Numbered from the stretch's first letter, positions 32,701 to 41,640 are shown. The stretch is 64,000 nucleotides of DNA from Stichopus chloronotus (GCA_021234535.1 SFZH01000008.1:22531091-22595090); one strand, 5' to 3'. Translations and numbers: made by a program. The notes: generated by a model not told the origin, from the sequence alone.

Positions 32701-34886
32701 ACAGAGTCGTGAAAGTATTTGGTTCCAAGGTTGGTCTAGTTTGGTTACTACGGTAATCAATTCAGTGTAGTAGTGTGTAATGTAATATGATGAAATGATA
32801 TTGTGTTATTGAGTATGAAATGGTATATACAAAGTTATCTATGCATGTTAAAGGTTAAGTAATAATGGTACAGCCAATGTGAACTAGGCATGTTAGTGAC
32901 TGTGTAAATAGGAATGGTATTGGTATATTGGTATTGGTAGGTATATTAAAGGGTAAGTCTGTAATGTTATCGCCAGGTTTAACTAGTTGTGGGAAAGAGT
33001 AGCTCTACGACGAATTGGCTGGTGTCTTTGTGCTTACACAAGGAACACACTTAACTTGAAATAGAATTTCTGGTGTATTCTAGGTGCTTTCATTGCATAC
33101 CGTAGTGGTTGGTGTAGTGTAGGTGGTTCATGCAGTGACAGTATTGTAAGGGATTGGTGTAATATAACAAAATAGTTGTTGTCATGTTGGTGTTGCAGTG
33201 TATGCTATAATCATGGAATGATGCGGTGACTTGTCTTTGGAATACTGTATACCACTGTTAAGTGACTGTAGGTCAATGTTGTTTTCTACATAAAAAAAAC
33301 TTCAAAACTGCAATAGGTAACACCTATCAAGAAATGGTCAGTGTTTATGACACTTGGCTAGTTTTGCAGTTATTGTACTCTTTTGTATCAGCTACAAATT
33401 CAGCATTCTGAACTGAAAGAATCTTCCTCTTAAAGTTAATGTTTTTACATTTCAATTTGCTGATAATTACACTTACACTAAGTAGCAATCTCCCATCATG
33501 AAGGCATGCTTTCCCCTCGCCATGTAATGCCCCCCACCCTCATCATGGTACTATGCTCCTCCGCATGTCATGCGCTCCCATCATGAAAGCATGCTCTCCC
33601 CTTGCCCCCCCCCCCCCCATCATGGTACTATGCTCCTCTATATGTAAGGGCTCTCCCATCATTATAGCATCTCTCCACCCATATTATTCTCCCCTATCTT
33701 TAGAGAGAAAGTTTATTTCTGTGGATCAGATTTTAGTTCTGTTTCAGTGACTTTTCAGAGAGGTAGTTGACATTAATAATGTAGCTTATTTTCATAGTAC
33801 ATCATTTATAAACATCACTTTCTCTTATCATACAGGGGGAAATAACACTTGATAAAGGCATCTTACGACTGTTTGACTTTCTCTCAGGACACGAAGAGAC
33901 TTTTACTTTCTCTGATGCTCCTAAAGAATCCAGTCTACAAGGACATGGAGGAGCTGATTACTTCACATTCCATTCCTTTGTAAAGGCAGTTCAGGTATTA
34001 TTTCGCTGAGATCAGGTTAATTGATTTGTCTGTTATGCAGTATAGAAGATTTTCGTATGACGTTGTTACAGTTAAGTTTGGCACACAGGCCTTCACTTCA
34101 CATGCACAGAAGTTGTATAACCAAAATGCAGACATGACTGTAGTTAAAATTGTTGCACAATGGACATTTTACCGTAAAAGTAGAGAGATGCACCGACGTG
34201 CAGTAATGTCTGTGAAAGCTGACTAATGACCAGCTCAGAGAATGCTGTCATGTAAGAGACATTGAAGAAGTTGATCTGATTTATGTATGCTGTAAACAAG
34301 CTTGTATGCTGCAGGTTAGTGATATGAATCTCAGGTACAAGACAAATTATAAACTCAGAAAAGGTGTGGGAGGTTGAACCTAAAGCGTTCATCCTGTTGT
34401 GTGGTGTTGGGATTTCATTTGGGTTGTAGTAATGTACAAGTAATTAATTACATGCTGGTTGCTAAGTTTGCCACATGGTAATTGGCGTTAATTACACTGT
34501 GTTGGCTGAGATTGCAATAGTAGATGGCAAGTGGTTTTGAAGTGATTACATTGAGTTGGCCTGAAATCTATATCCTAGCAGGAATTTTTCCAGAGTGAAT
34601 TAGACTAAAATGAGATTTAGAATTGAACATGGCATGTAGTGCAGTCACGGTTGTTTTTGCTGCACCAATACATTCTATTACTTTTATTAATCACTATGTT
34701 GATGCATCATTTGTCCAATAGGCATTGAAATTAACATATTTTTGTTGTTTTCAGACCAATGATCCTTCTTTGATTCTAAGTGGACCAGATGATTCCCTGG
34801 CTGGACATTTGCTTGTTTTTGCTGCTGAGAAGTCCCGAATTGAAAATAGAATCGTGAACACTTTGACAGAATTACCTAGTTGGTAG
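11630..34886 (+). CDS. Gfo/Idh/MocA-family NAD(P)-dependent oxidoreductase (11 exons, 444 aa)
   Basis: The spliced frame joins 11630-11773, 13406-13564, 16971-17030, 18043-18207, 28386-28516, 30976-31030, 31248-31340, 32003-32137, 32628-32729, 33836-33994 and 34755-34886. That is 1,335 nt including TAG. All introns are GT-AG and phases agree; intron 5 is phase 2 and the rest phase 0. Residues 24-55 form a Rossmann start with G28-A-G30-N-R-G33 and VADP after the second strand. EKP lies at 117-119 and HDID at 207-210, both typical of this superfamily, where they position substrate and nicotinamide. Residues 246-255 have C-x2-C-x5-C, with more Cys at 280, 302, 306 and 311, as in a subgroup also found in bacteria. 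Substrate is unknown; such enzymes usually act on sugars or inositols. No signal peptide is seen, so it is likely cytosolic. M12 (11663), with A at -3, is an alternative start to M1, which has T at -3. Confidence 0.93.
11774..13405 (+). other. Intron 1
   Basis: GT-AG intron of 1,632 bp. At 12406-12493 it contains a ~50-bp direct repeat in two degenerate copies (TTATTAAAGACTTAGTCATT against TTATTAAAGGCTCAGTCATT). No nested gene was recognised; the 99-codon and 97-codon frames inside look like chance. Confidence 0.8.
13406..13564 (+). CDS. Oxidoreductase exon 2 (residues 49-101)
   Basis: Continues the Rossmann domain: VVAVADP (second strand and acidic end), then helices and [11 protein letters not shown], the strand and loop before the EKP region. 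Acceptor TTTTAG, donor GTAATT, phase 0 at both ends. Confidence 0.95.
13578..13735. mobile_element. Palindromic MITE 13 bp downstream of exon 2
   Basis: Two 44-bp arms (13578-13621 and 13692-13735) are inverted copies with about seven mismatches. Both begin TAATCAA and include GCTGGACCTG and ATAATGCACGA. About 70 bp lies between the arms. This size and structure fit a miniature inverted-repeat element, possibly TA-flanked. It starts 13 bp after the exon 2 boundary, so the arms could form a strong hairpin in the pre-mRNA beside the donor. Confidence 0.8.
13822..14660 (+). repeat. ~293-bp repeat family block with a hairpin head
   Basis: The block begins with a short inverted repeat (ATTCCTTGCC / GGCAAGGAAT, arms 13822-13831 and 13839-13848). 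It continues with degenerate units in which AAAGTTGGTGTG recurs at 13971 and 14264 (period 293) and CAAAGGTCAT-type motifs recur. The same head and the same period occur at 54162-54950, so this is one dispersed family. Confidence 0.75.
15908..16741. mobile_element. piggyBac-like non-autonomous element, 834 bp
   Basis: A 13-bp perfect terminal inverted repeat (AGGAATTCTCCAC at 15908; its complement ending 16741) is flanked on both sides by TTAA (15904-15907 and 16742-16745). TTAA is the target duplication of piggyBac transposases. Known piggyBac ends usually start CCC, so the subgroup is uncertain. The interior holds an 87-codon ATG frame (16419-16682) without a recognisable transposase motif, so the copy would need a transposase in trans. 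It lies in intron 2. Confidence 0.7.
16971..17030 (+). CDS. Oxidoreductase exon 3 (residues 102-121)
   Basis: This 60-bp micro-exon encodes [20 protein letters not shown], containing the EKP signature whose lysine is normally catalytic or substrate-orienting in this superfamily. Acceptor AAAG, donor GTGAGT, phase 0 at both ends. Confidence 0.95.
18043..18207 (+). CDS. Oxidoreductase exon 4 (residues 122-176)
   Basis: Encodes the helix after EKP ([20 protein letters not shown]) and the strand with [15 protein letters not shown], then [14 protein letters not shown], which opens the C-terminal alpha/beta domain. The acceptor follows a long T run; the donor is GTAAGT. Confidence 0.95.
18822..18826. 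other. Target-site duplication of the copia element, left copy
   Basis: CACTG lies directly before the left LTR. The same CACTG follows the right LTR at 27515-27519. Five base pairs is the usual duplication length for this class. Confidence 0.95.
18827..19105 (-). repeat. Copia LTR (3' LTR relative to the element)
   Basis: The repeat starts TGTAATCGCAGG and ends GATTAACA on the + strand, so on the element strand it runs TG...CA. It matches the right LTR nearly throughout. Confidence 0.96.
19108..19125 (-). other. Copia polypurine tract
   Basis: On the element strand, AAAAGAAAAGAGGGGAG lies three bases before the 3' LTR, the expected place for plus-strand DNA priming. Confidence 0.85.
19150..19924 (-). 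pseudogene. Copia RNase H and C-terminal RT, cut off by gypsy
   Basis: The open frame to 19887 continues without a stop to the gypsy junction at 19924. Its 5' side joins in sense with the copia RT frame on the far side of gypsy. Recognisable features are the [19 protein letters not shown] segment after the RT thumb, the RNase H start [10 protein letters not shown], the SSTLAAE-like [13 protein letters not shown], and [15 protein letters not shown]. It ends near LTKRGAS, as copia polyproteins usually do (...DxLTK). This is a typical copia C terminus of about 245 codons. Confidence 0.93.
19920..19924. other. Target-site duplication of the gypsy element, left copy
   Basis: GTACT immediately precedes the left gypsy LTR and recurs at 23532-23536 right after the right LTR. 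This shows that the gypsy inserted into the copia sequence. Confidence 0.95.
19925..20001 (-). repeat. Truncated gypsy 3' LTR (77 bp)
   Basis: The outer ~62 bp match the full right LTR with one difference. The sequence then jumps to CTTATGTTACA at the inner end. About 240 bp present in the 321-bp right LTR are absent. The GTACT duplication is intact, so both outer ends are the original insertion ends. Confidence 0.88.
20002..21087 (-). pseudogene. Gypsy RNase H and truncated integrase
   Basis: The frame carries RNase H ([16 protein letters not shown], then the [18 protein letters not shown] and TDHKPLEPI blocks). It continues into the integrase HHCC zinc finger (H..H around [15 protein letters not shown]) and the first catalytic region, [20 protein letters not shown]. 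After KSPFARKG the frame runs straight into the polypurine tract and LTR. The second catalytic Asp, the Glu and the C-terminal domain are therefore deleted. Upstream it is in frame with the RT segment, separated only by a TGA at about 21088-21090 where Trp is expected. Confidence 0.92.
21088..22077 (-). pseudogene. Gypsy reverse transcriptase
   Basis: This 329-codon frame covers the whole [15 protein letters not shown] holds the first catalytic Asp, [16 protein letters not shown] is the next block, and VADDILIW corresponds to YVDD. The connection [18 protein letters not shown] and the [15 protein letters not shown] block follow. It ends at an in-frame TGA just before the RNase H. Near 22047-22077 it overlaps the protease frame in another phase, implying a frameshift between protease and RT. 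Confidence 0.95.
22047..22481 (-). pseudogene. Gypsy aspartic protease segment
   Basis: [14 protein letters not shown] contains DAGA, the counterpart of the D-T/S-G-A catalytic motif of retroviral-type aspartic proteases. The flanking FxLxxLED and GYGGQ-like elements fit. It overlaps the 3' end of the gag frame (out of phase) and the 5' end of the RT frame. A gag-pol frameshift or a mutation could each account for the gag overlap. Confidence 0.85.
22337..23161 (-). pseudogene. Gypsy gag with zinc knuckles, frameshifted
   Basis: Gag appears to start at 23161 ([20 protein letters not shown]), 50 bp inside the 5' LTR. It is broken near 23085, where the [13 protein letters not shown] frame gives way to [20 protein letters not shown], and near 22905, where [10 protein letters not shown] gives way to [14 protein letters not shown]. 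The 3' part holds two cysteine knuckles (KCFKCGK...H.C and [15 protein letters not shown]), the second a canonical CX2CX4HX4C nucleic-acid-binding motif. Confidence 0.88.
23199..23210 (-). other. Gypsy primer-binding site
   Basis: On the element strand, TGGTGTCAGAAG follows the 5' LTR directly. TGGTGTCAG is complementary to a tRNA 3' end CTGACACCA, as found on leucine tRNAs and as reported for SURL-like elements. The exact tRNA is inferred. Confidence 0.7.
23211..23531 (-). repeat. Full-length gypsy 5' LTR (321 bp)
   Basis: Begins TGTAATGTTGAAGG and ends ATATGTTACA on the + strand, giving TG...CA on the element strand. It lies next to the primer-binding site and to the GTACT duplication at 23532-23536. 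It contains an internal copy of CTTATGTTACA (about 23433-23443) matching the inner end of the truncated partner LTR. Confidence 0.93.
23537..24243 (-). pseudogene. Copia reverse transcriptase, interrupted
   Basis: Reading down from 24243: [20 protein letters not shown], then [20 protein letters not shown] and [14 protein letters not shown] (first catalytic Asp), all normal copia RT. At 23887-23889 TGA replaces a Trp codon (expected [10 protein letters not shown]). The second part reads [20 protein letters not shown] and [13 protein letters not shown], where HVDD corresponds to YVDD. It ends at [13 protein letters not shown], where gypsy is inserted. A frameshift near 24257 separates it from the preceding frame. 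Confidence 0.93.
24258..25067 (-). pseudogene. Copia integrase C-terminal region and linker to RT
   Basis: Continues in frame from the integrase core after a TAA at 25068-25070. It reads [20 protein letters not shown], an ARKAFI-type helix, then [20 protein letters not shown] and [11 protein letters not shown], the small beta-barrel typical of copia integrase C termini. An acidic, Ser/Glu-rich linker follows and ends in PVHRH before a stop created by a frameshift. Confidence 0.88.
25068..26669 (-). pseudogene. Copia zinc knuckle, protease and integrase core
   Basis: This 533-codon frame carries a Gly/Arg-rich stretch, then [14 protein letters not shown] (CX2CX4HX4C knuckle). The protease active site is [17 protein letters not shown], with D-S-A where D-T/S-G is usual. 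The integrase zinc finger ([25 protein letters not shown]) precedes the catalytic [29 protein letters not shown] and [12 protein letters not shown]. All three acidic residues are kept. The frame ends at TAA (25068-25070) after LPSVLSD, where the aligned sequence should read on; this looks like a nonsense mutation. Confidence 0.95.
26555..27201 (-). pseudogene. Copia gag N-terminal part
   Basis: Starts at ATG 27199-27201 ([20 protein letters not shown]), 33 bp downstream of the 5' LTR. It holds a gag core with conserved W and helix-rich segments ([20 protein letters not shown]). At about 26555-26575 the frame is lost: FYSGRGG shifts to the frame that continues [11 protein letters not shown], consistent with a one-base insertion. 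In an intact element, gag and pol would be one polyprotein. Confidence 0.9.
27223..27233 (-). other. Copia primer-binding site (initiator tRNA-Met)
   Basis: TGGTAGCAGAG on the element strand abuts the 5' LTR and is complementary to the CTCTGCTACCA 3' end of eukaryotic initiator methionine tRNA, the usual copia primer. Confidence 0.92.
27234..27514 (-). repeat. Copia LTR (5' LTR relative to the element)
   Basis: 281 bp, TGTAATCGCAGG...GATTAACA on the + strand, followed by the CACTG duplication at 27515-27519. It differs from the left LTR mainly by transitions and a TA insertion near its start. Confidence 0.96.
27640..28010. repeat. Degenerate tandem repeat in intron 4
   Basis: Around eight degenerate copies of a phrase near TATGTCTACATTCATGCTTG plus AAATATGTACAGCACC recur every 40-60 bp. 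Divergence is high, which suggests an old array. Confidence 0.65.
28386..28516 (+). CDS. Oxidoreductase exon 5 (residues 177-219)
   Basis: Encodes [20 protein letters not shown] and [19 protein letters not shown] at 207-210 is the conserved His/Asp helix region that forms the active site in Gfo/Idh/MocA enzymes. It ends with two extra bases (AG), so intron 5 is phase 2. The acceptor follows a long T run and is CCAAAG; donor GTATGT. Confidence 0.95.
28529..28640. repeat. AT-rich simple-sequence tract
   Basis: Imperfect TATATAG/TATTATA repeats just after the exon 5 donor. This is low-complexity DNA. Confidence 0.9.
28822..28960. repeat. ~55-bp tandem repeat, 2.5 copies
   Basis: CAGCCAATGTTACTCAGTCA and close variants recur at 28827, 28881 and 28938, with related flanks (GGTGTGT, TACGGTACAC). 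Confidence 0.8.
30976..31030 (+). CDS. Oxidoreductase exon 6 (residues 220-238)
   Basis: A 55-bp exon whose first base completes an Arg codon with exon 5. It then encodes [18 protein letters not shown], part of the C-terminal beta sheet (SSFGSL-HF is typical of the family). Acceptor TTCCCACAG, donor GTAAGA. Confidence 0.93.
31248..31340 (+). CDS. Oxidoreductase exon 7, cysteine-rich (residues 239-269)
   Basis: Encodes [20 protein letters not shown] and [11 protein letters not shown]. The C-x2-C-x5-C cluster (246, 249, 255) sits on a loop inserted in the C-terminal domain and is shared with a bacterial subgroup, by recall. A metal or cluster site is possible, but no fourth ligand is assigned. 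Acceptor TTACAG, donor GTTTGT. Confidence 0.94.
32003..32137 (+). CDS. Oxidoreductase exon 8 (residues 270-314)
   Basis: Encodes [20 protein letters not shown] and [20 protein letters not shown]. The PYGRCxYxCDNDVxDxQ phrase is a hallmark of the Cys-rich Gfo/Idh/MocA subgroup, as I remember it. Acceptor TGCTAG, donor GTATGT. Confidence 0.95.
32628..32729 (+). CDS. Oxidoreductase exon 9 (residues 315-348)
   Basis: Encodes [20 protein letters not shown] and [14 protein letters not shown], beta strands of the C-terminal open sheet. Acceptor ATTTCAG, donor GTTGGT; phase 0 at both ends. Confidence 0.94.
33492..33680. repeat. ~80-bp tandem repeat with C-rich tracts in intron 9
   Basis: CCCATCATGAAGGCATGC-type starts recur at about 33492, 33577 and 33655. 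CATCATGGTACTATGCTCCT is shared between the first two units. A run of 16 C lies inside. Confidence 0.8.
33836..33994 (+). CDS. Oxidoreductase exon 10 (residues 349-401)
   Basis: Encodes [20 protein letters not shown] and [17 protein letters not shown]. The GHGGAD phrase is the conserved stretch just before the last helix in this subgroup. Acceptor ATACAG, donor GTATTA. Confidence 0.95.
34755..34886 (+). CDS. Oxidoreductase exon 11 (residues 402-444 and stop)
   Basis: Encodes [20 protein letters not shown] and the last helix ([17 protein letters not shown]), ending LPSW and TAG. The S-xx-S/GHL-xFAAExSR pattern is the normal family C terminus. No clear AATAAA was found in the following 700 bp, so the 3' UTR end is not set. 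Confidence 0.95.
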   Translation, partial: TNDPSLILSGPDDSLAGHLLVFAAEKSRIENRIVNTLTELPSW

Positions 34887-37800
34887 CTGGTGTACCTTTT
34901 ATTGGCTGATAAAATGTTAGCTTCTAACTGCATTTGCAGCTTATCAGATAAATGGTTTTTAATCTACTACGTTATATGATTAAGTTGTGTAGCTCATAAA
35001 ACAGTCTCAGTTAACTTATAAGAATAGTGAAATTACTGAAATATTTTTCTTTAAAGTTATGTAACATCTGTGTATCTGTTTTTAGATTAAGTCAGCAATA
35101 TTGATGTAACTATGGTAATGATGATGGAGATTTGTAGTTCTTGTTCTGCATTATGCTGATTTATTTCTATCCAGTGCATGAAATTATATGAAAATATCAG
35201 TAAAATTAATTTTATTTTATCGAAACAACTCATTGCATGAGTTGTCAAAATAGTTTAAGTTAATAGTTTACTTGCTCTTCAGTTACATACAACATGGTAC
35301 CTTACTTCATCGCAACTCTGATTTTTGTGATGTTTTTCTAAATTTTACCCCATTTGCCTTTAATACCAACAGTTTAAAGATAAGAGAAGGATTTTAAATG
35401 GGAAACGGCTTCATTGGTTCAACCATCATTGCCTAATGTCTTTATAAATATTTATTGAAATTATAATGACCGATACAGAGGACTAGCAGCTTGCATAGTA
35501 GATTCTGCTTACATCTAATGTCAGTTCAATGGTAAACTACCTGAATAGAGGTGAATAATGTAATTTTATATTTTTTATCACACTTTCACTTTAGTTCACA
35601 CAGGATCCAGCATGGTATGGTACTGCAGCTTCATTAAGTCATGACTGCAGACATATCTTTAAATATATTACATTCAATATTGTATAGAGGGGTGAACCCA
35701 TGCAGGCTGTGTTCTGTCCTTACTACACTGTCAAGTCTTGCATTTATTATATGTGCAAGTAATATGTGTGTGTGTGAATCATTGTGTGTCCAGTTTTATC
35801 TGTGTATGTTGAATGTGTGAAGCTGTTTGTAAACACAAAATATCAAGAAGGGAAACTTTCTCAAATTTTGAAAATGAGAGTGCTTTTAATATCTGATCCT
35901 TTTTTTTTTTAAGGTGGTATGAAGCTCATTTGAGATCAACGGAGCTGGTCACTATCTGATTAAGAGCAAAAATTATTTTAACTATAAAACTGTTTTCATT
36001 TTTTGTGTTTGGTCATGGTATTTTTTTAATGTCATCAGTGTCAAAGGTCAGTTAGTCATCCTAAACGTGACATACATTTCAAAAACAAATTTTTCTGAGG
36101 AGTTCAATGTATTCATCTTGTGGCAGTCTGTGTGACATGCATTGGGGTGCATGAACCAAATTTATTAGGCGTCAGTGCTTGACAAGTATTGAGGTGTATA
36201 GACCTTTTTTTTAACTTGGTGACAGCATTTGACATGTTTTGGAACGACTACTGACAAAACCTGATGGCAGTCAGCAGTTTACTTAAGTTGGGTTATCAGA
36301 AGATGCATGATAACATGTTATCATTGGTTTTATTGAAAAGAAAATCTGATGCAGTAATGATGGTATGTGTATGTATATGTAAGGGTGTGTGTGTGTGTGT
36401 CATGGTGTGTGTGTGTCACGGTGTGTTGGTGATGCTTACATTGTGTACTTGATATACGTATTCGTCATATCATGTTTGGTGGAGTTCAAAGGTCATCTGG
36501 AGTCAGCAGAGGTCAAACACTTTATGCCTTGTGCACACATCTTAAGTTAGTAATGATGGATACTTTTCAAACTTGATACATTTGTTGACCATATTGAGAG
36601 GAGAATCTTTACATAATCTTCATATCAATAGATAAAAAGCTTGAATATTTTCTTCTTTTGCTTTGAGGACTTACTGCCAAAGTAGAATAATCTGTCATCA
36701 CTCCTTAACAGTGGTGAAGAACATTGATTTAGCCTACAAGAGCCAATTTCTGGGAAGCATTCAGTTATTCAATATTTACTTTCAATTTTGTGTAATGTAT
36801 TCGTCCAAAAGTCAAAACATATTTGCAGTCTAGTTTAGCCACAAGGTAATCAAAATGTTCATCTCCATTGCCATCTTCTCCATGCATCTTCTTGGCAGTA
36901 GTTTAGTGATAAAGAGTACGGTTCACAAGCAGCTCAGTCAACATTTCACATTACAAGATATGTTGATTGTTGCCCTGTACACTTAAAATATGTAATCTTA
37001 TCCAGTTCATTGGTGTTTTGTTCATACAGTGCATGTGCATTCCCCTATATTTGATGCTCTTCAAGTAATCTACATACTGCTGAATTGTGGAAGGTCAATA
37101 GATTTTATCTTGTCACTAACAGCTTGCAGCCTGCCTACTGTCAGTTTAAAGACCGAGTGACATACATCTATAAATGAATTGGCTTTATTCAGAAGTTGCA
37201 GAGTAAAACTCTGAATGATGATCTGTCGTAATTGTGTTTATATCTGATACCATTTTTGGTGAAGATTCTAAGATGGCGTTTCAAAGTTTGATCAAAATTC
37301 AAATCGATGTTGTGAAGTGTTGTCCAGTATCAGTACTTCATTTGTTCTTCCTGTATGCACGTATGCATTGTCACTTAACTGCTGGTTTATACATTGATAT
37401 TAAGTGATATCAATATTTTAAAGAAGATGATGGCATGCTTTCAAATAAAACACTCAGGGCATATAAAATTTTCAGTTTTTCTTGAAATGAAAGTTGAAGG
37501 AAATAAGCAGTCACACCAACTTTACTCTGCAGCATCAGCATAATGTTGCAAACTCCTCTTTTGTAACTCACAAGTATCTTTCAGGTTATTTCAGACTATT
37601 GCATATTCAAAGTAAACAAATAATTTGCATATGTTTACCAGTCCAGTGACAAAAATATCGTCACTTGATGTAAAAGAGGCATTCATAAATTTAAATAGGG
37701 AACTATACTAATACAAACTGGGGTGACTGCATTTTCCCTTTAAGTGAACAAAGAATAACTTATTCAGGTATATAATATGAATCCTTCCACTGACATCACA

Positions 37801-38857
37801 GTGTCATATGTTTATTAATGATAAAATTGTAAAACAGAAATTTGTAAAATGGTCAATGTTTGAGGGATTTTGATGGAAATTGTGGCTTTTTGAAATATTA
37901 TTAATGATTCATTCAGTTGATACTTCCCAAAGGTGTCTTTCATATCATATCTACTGTAACTTATTCAGATTTCAAGTTCCATTGACTGATTTTAAGTCAT
38001 AATTGGAATAACCAGAAGAAGTTGTTTATAATCAGAATCTTATTTTACCATTATTTCACATTAATGTTCTGAATGGTTATAAGTAAGATAAAAGATAAAA
38101 TCATTTGTATTGATAAAACCAGAGAGATCTCCAACCATTGGTTGTTGTATGCCTCATCTGCATGGGAATCAATATAATGATACAGGCAACTACTAATCTC
38201 TGATTAAATTTTAATTCAGTTACGATCTTCCATCATCATCAAAGAACGTTGTGAGATACATCAGTTCGTGTGTAATAGTTGTAGGAAATTGAGACAAACA
38301 AAAGTAATTGATGATTAGGCCCAGTATGGGAGCCAGAAGGAAGCAAAACTGGGTCCTCCCCTTTGTTATCGAATAGCAAGTGAAATAGAAGGAACAAAGG
38401 AAAGGATTCACAGTAGAGAGTAGTGAAAACAAAACAAAACAATAACCAAAACAACAAAAAAATGTGCACCTCTAAGTGTCAAAGTCCAATAAACCTAAAA
38501 GATACATTTTAAGGACGATTTAAATGGATGTTTTTTTATTTTACCTTGTAGTTTCACTAGGCAGTGAATTCCATCATGGTTGCACATGTAATGTCTATGA
38601 ATTTGAATAAATAAAAGAGAATAGAAGTTCTTGCTTTAGCTACTTTTGTTGTATTTAAGATTTGATAATTTCAGCTTAACATGTTGTCAATGATACTTCC
38701 AAGAAACTTAGCATGAAAGGTGAATTCCTGGCAGGTAAAATGTTTTCTGACTTATTTAAGCAATTTCAAACCATTTATGCTCATATTCTTGATGTTTTGA
38801 AATGATCACACAGAAAGGATATTCACACATACAGAAAAGGCTAAGAAAATCGTTTTG
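34887..38857. other. Gene 3' flank, no further gene recognised
   Basis: AT-rich DNA that includes the 3' UTR of the oxidoreductase, whose extent is unclear. AATAAA occurs near 37445 and 38610, both far from the stop. A GT-rich microsatellite occupies 36384-36427. No domain-bearing frame was seen. Confidence 0.5.
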
Positions 38858-38950
38858 ATTCCTTGCCGAAGGCTGCAGCAGGGAATTTATGCAAGGTGAT
38901 GGCGTGTGTGTGGTTGTATGTGACACCTTAGCCTGTAAACACAACTCTAT
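38858..38950 (+). repeat. Fragment of the ~293-bp repeat family (head only)
   Basis: ATTCCTTGCCGAAGGCTGCA, then GATGGCGTGTGTG and CCTGTAAACACAAC, match the head and first part of the block at 54162 and are then lost. Confidence 0.65.
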
Positions 38951-40952
38951 AAACAAACCACTTGAGAAGTCTGATTGATTCATAAAATATAATAAAGGAG
39001 GAGCAATAGCGTCGTTGATATTTTAAAGGTATTTATTCAGTCAGAACGGCCGGACTATTTTCCATTCTAAAAGCGATAAATAATGTGCAACAGAAATCTC
39101 CGGCATAGGATATGTAGGGGAAATTGTTAATGATTCCTCCATGTTACTTAGGGATTTTGTCAGCTAGTGAATCCTTCAAGTTGGCAACGTGTAATTACGA
39201 TTCATTTTGTTTGCAATGCTTTTATCACCTATAGTACAGTAACTACATGAAGTAATACATGTGCTTGAAGGAGAGTTTTTAAACTTCCAATAATGTAACG
39301 CTATTAATGATTTTCATGACCGTTAACGTTGTCTAATTACTTTCATCAGATCTTCCTAATATATTTTATTTGTTTTTTCAATTGCAAATAGATAAGGCAT
39401 ATTTGTAATGAGTGTACTTTACTTTGTTGCTATGAGAATGTGTACGCTTAAAATGATAAAAGAGGTTGCTCTTGTGAAAGACGGATATGAAACCAACTCT
39501 CCGATCTAAGCTGGTTGGGCATAGAACACTAAGGACAATCTGTTTTGAAAATTAACTATCCTGGAAGTGACTGCTGCAATCTGATGACACATGACACAGG
39601 TCTGTCCAATCAGTGGTTTAGAACGGGCTGCTTCAGTCGTGAGACATTATGAACGTTAACTTTGTTATGGAAGAAACTATTTTTCTTGCTAGTCAGTTGC
39701 TTAGAGTAACGTGATGTCGTTATATATAGCATGGTGTTATGCTGCAAAATTAAGCAATTCATAAAAAAAAATGGAATCACATAATGAAAACAAAAATTCA
39801 TAAATTAGCATGTAGGGTATATTGATTCACTTTGGGACGAATGCAGTTTAAAATTTTCTTAAATAGCAGAAAACTAGGTTAATGATCTGAATATGGGAAG
39901 CAGTGACGGCACCTGTTACAGGCCTATATCCAGGCGAGTCCATATGGATTCTTATTTCAGAATGTGCAATTTTAGTTGATCGGATTTTATCGCTAAGGTA
40001 GAATATGGTGGTGACCAACGTTCGACTGTTTTATCGGCACATGTAAGAGCAATAGCCATGCATCTGTTCATTTTATGGGCATTATTGTATTTGGCCTACT
40101 TTTCGCCTCATTCTTGCAGTCTGCATCAGACATGTGGCCAGGATTTTAGCAGATGGAGGGAAGTCTGGCCTGGGGTGAAACCCCCGAGACTTTGCGTGTA
40201 CCATCCGGACAGGACGTCGACTATCTAAGCAGATTGAGTGCCACCATCGTTTGACTCAGAGTGCAGGAAGTGTGTAGCTTTCTAACCCTCCCCTCCCCGA
40301 TAGCCTAAAGGGCACTCCCGGGTCTCCATTAATGCTGCATTAACTGTCTAACACAGGGCATGTATCCTCTGGTACACGTCGTTAGGCCTGCAAGTTTTAG
40401 CTCCGGGTATAGGTCACAAGAGATACTTTCGTCAATATCGAGACTTTTTGCACAGTTTGTGTTCCGGCATAGCACTGATGTAGATTTTTCCGTTCCATTG
40501 TCTGCTGCATCAGTGCCTGCTAGTTGCATGCTAGCTTCACATCGGCGATGTGTGTAATACATGCACAGTATCTGAGGAATAATTAGGGCCCTACTATGAT
40601 GACATCGAAGGTGTGCTAGCATGAGATAATATTTATAAAAGGATCTGAATTAAATATGCATTTTCGAAACCGCAAATAACGTGTAGTAATCAACTGAACT
40701 TTTTGAAGTTGTGTTTTGTCATTTTGGTTGGATACAATGAAGATTTGACACATTTAAAAGTTCAAAATTTATTCCAAACGCCTGGAAATCTGTACATACA
40801 GCTGAAAATTTTCAGACCTCTCGCGTCGGCTTGAGTGGACTAGACTGTAATGTAGACTATGTACCAAGTTAACTGACTACAGTATTGCTTATAGCATGGA
40901 CGGATATGTGACAATCATCTCTGCAAGTTACTGCCTTTATTAAGCATCCATG
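38951..40952. other. Intergenic stretch, nothing recognised
   Basis: AT-rich sequence without a domain-bearing reading frame. The 97-codon minus-strand frame at 40329-40622 has no recognisable motif. Confidence 0.45.
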
Positions 40953-41151
40953 CACTCACAAAGCGTAACGGTAAAATAAGAACTCCATAAATTTTACATA
41001 AAATTAATGTAAACAGTACATGTAAATTCTACATAACTTTTACTACATTTTAGTAAAATTGTTTTATACACAATGTGAAACTTCCTAACTGTGTGTAAAA
41101 TTTTACCTAAAAGTTATGGAGTTCTTATTTTACCGTTACTTTTTGTGAGTG
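40953..41151. mobile_element. MITE, 199 bp, with ~37-bp inverted ends
   Basis: The left end CACTCACAAAGCGTAACGGT continues with AAAATAAGAACTCCATAA. It is matched, apart from the GC/AA difference, by the reverse complement of the right end (CACTCACAAAAAGTAACGGT). The interior is rich in TTTTAC/GTAAAA and partly palindromic. Flanks are too short or ambiguous to define a target duplication. Confidence 0.85.
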
Positions 41152-41640
41152 TGGTTGGGGAACAGGTACAATGTACTTCAAAGAGCTAACTACATTACTT
41201 TAGTTTTCAGTTAGTAAATTTCAGGAGTACTCAGGAAGTGTAACTTGGATTATCGGACATGACCTACAGCAGTCATAGCCTACTACTCACAGGCACAGGC
41301 CTACACTACAATACTAGGCCCTAGTGCTGAAGTGTTCATTAACGCCTTCAAATATTGATTAAAATAAACCTGTGCCATAATAATTTGTTATGTGTATTCC
41401 CCACAGTGGTGTAATTTTATGTGTTCTTGATCGAACAATCTACAGATGATATAGAAAGCATATTCTCAAGTGATGGTTGCGTCAACACATGCAAACACAA
41501 TCAAGTGAGCCGCACATTCAACCGCACATCCATACCGCACAGTAAACACATACTTTGTTAAAGACAGCAAACAGGTATGACCGAATGGACTATTACGGAG
41601 GCCTTTAACGGCCGTTATTAGAAAGAAAAGTAATGAACGT

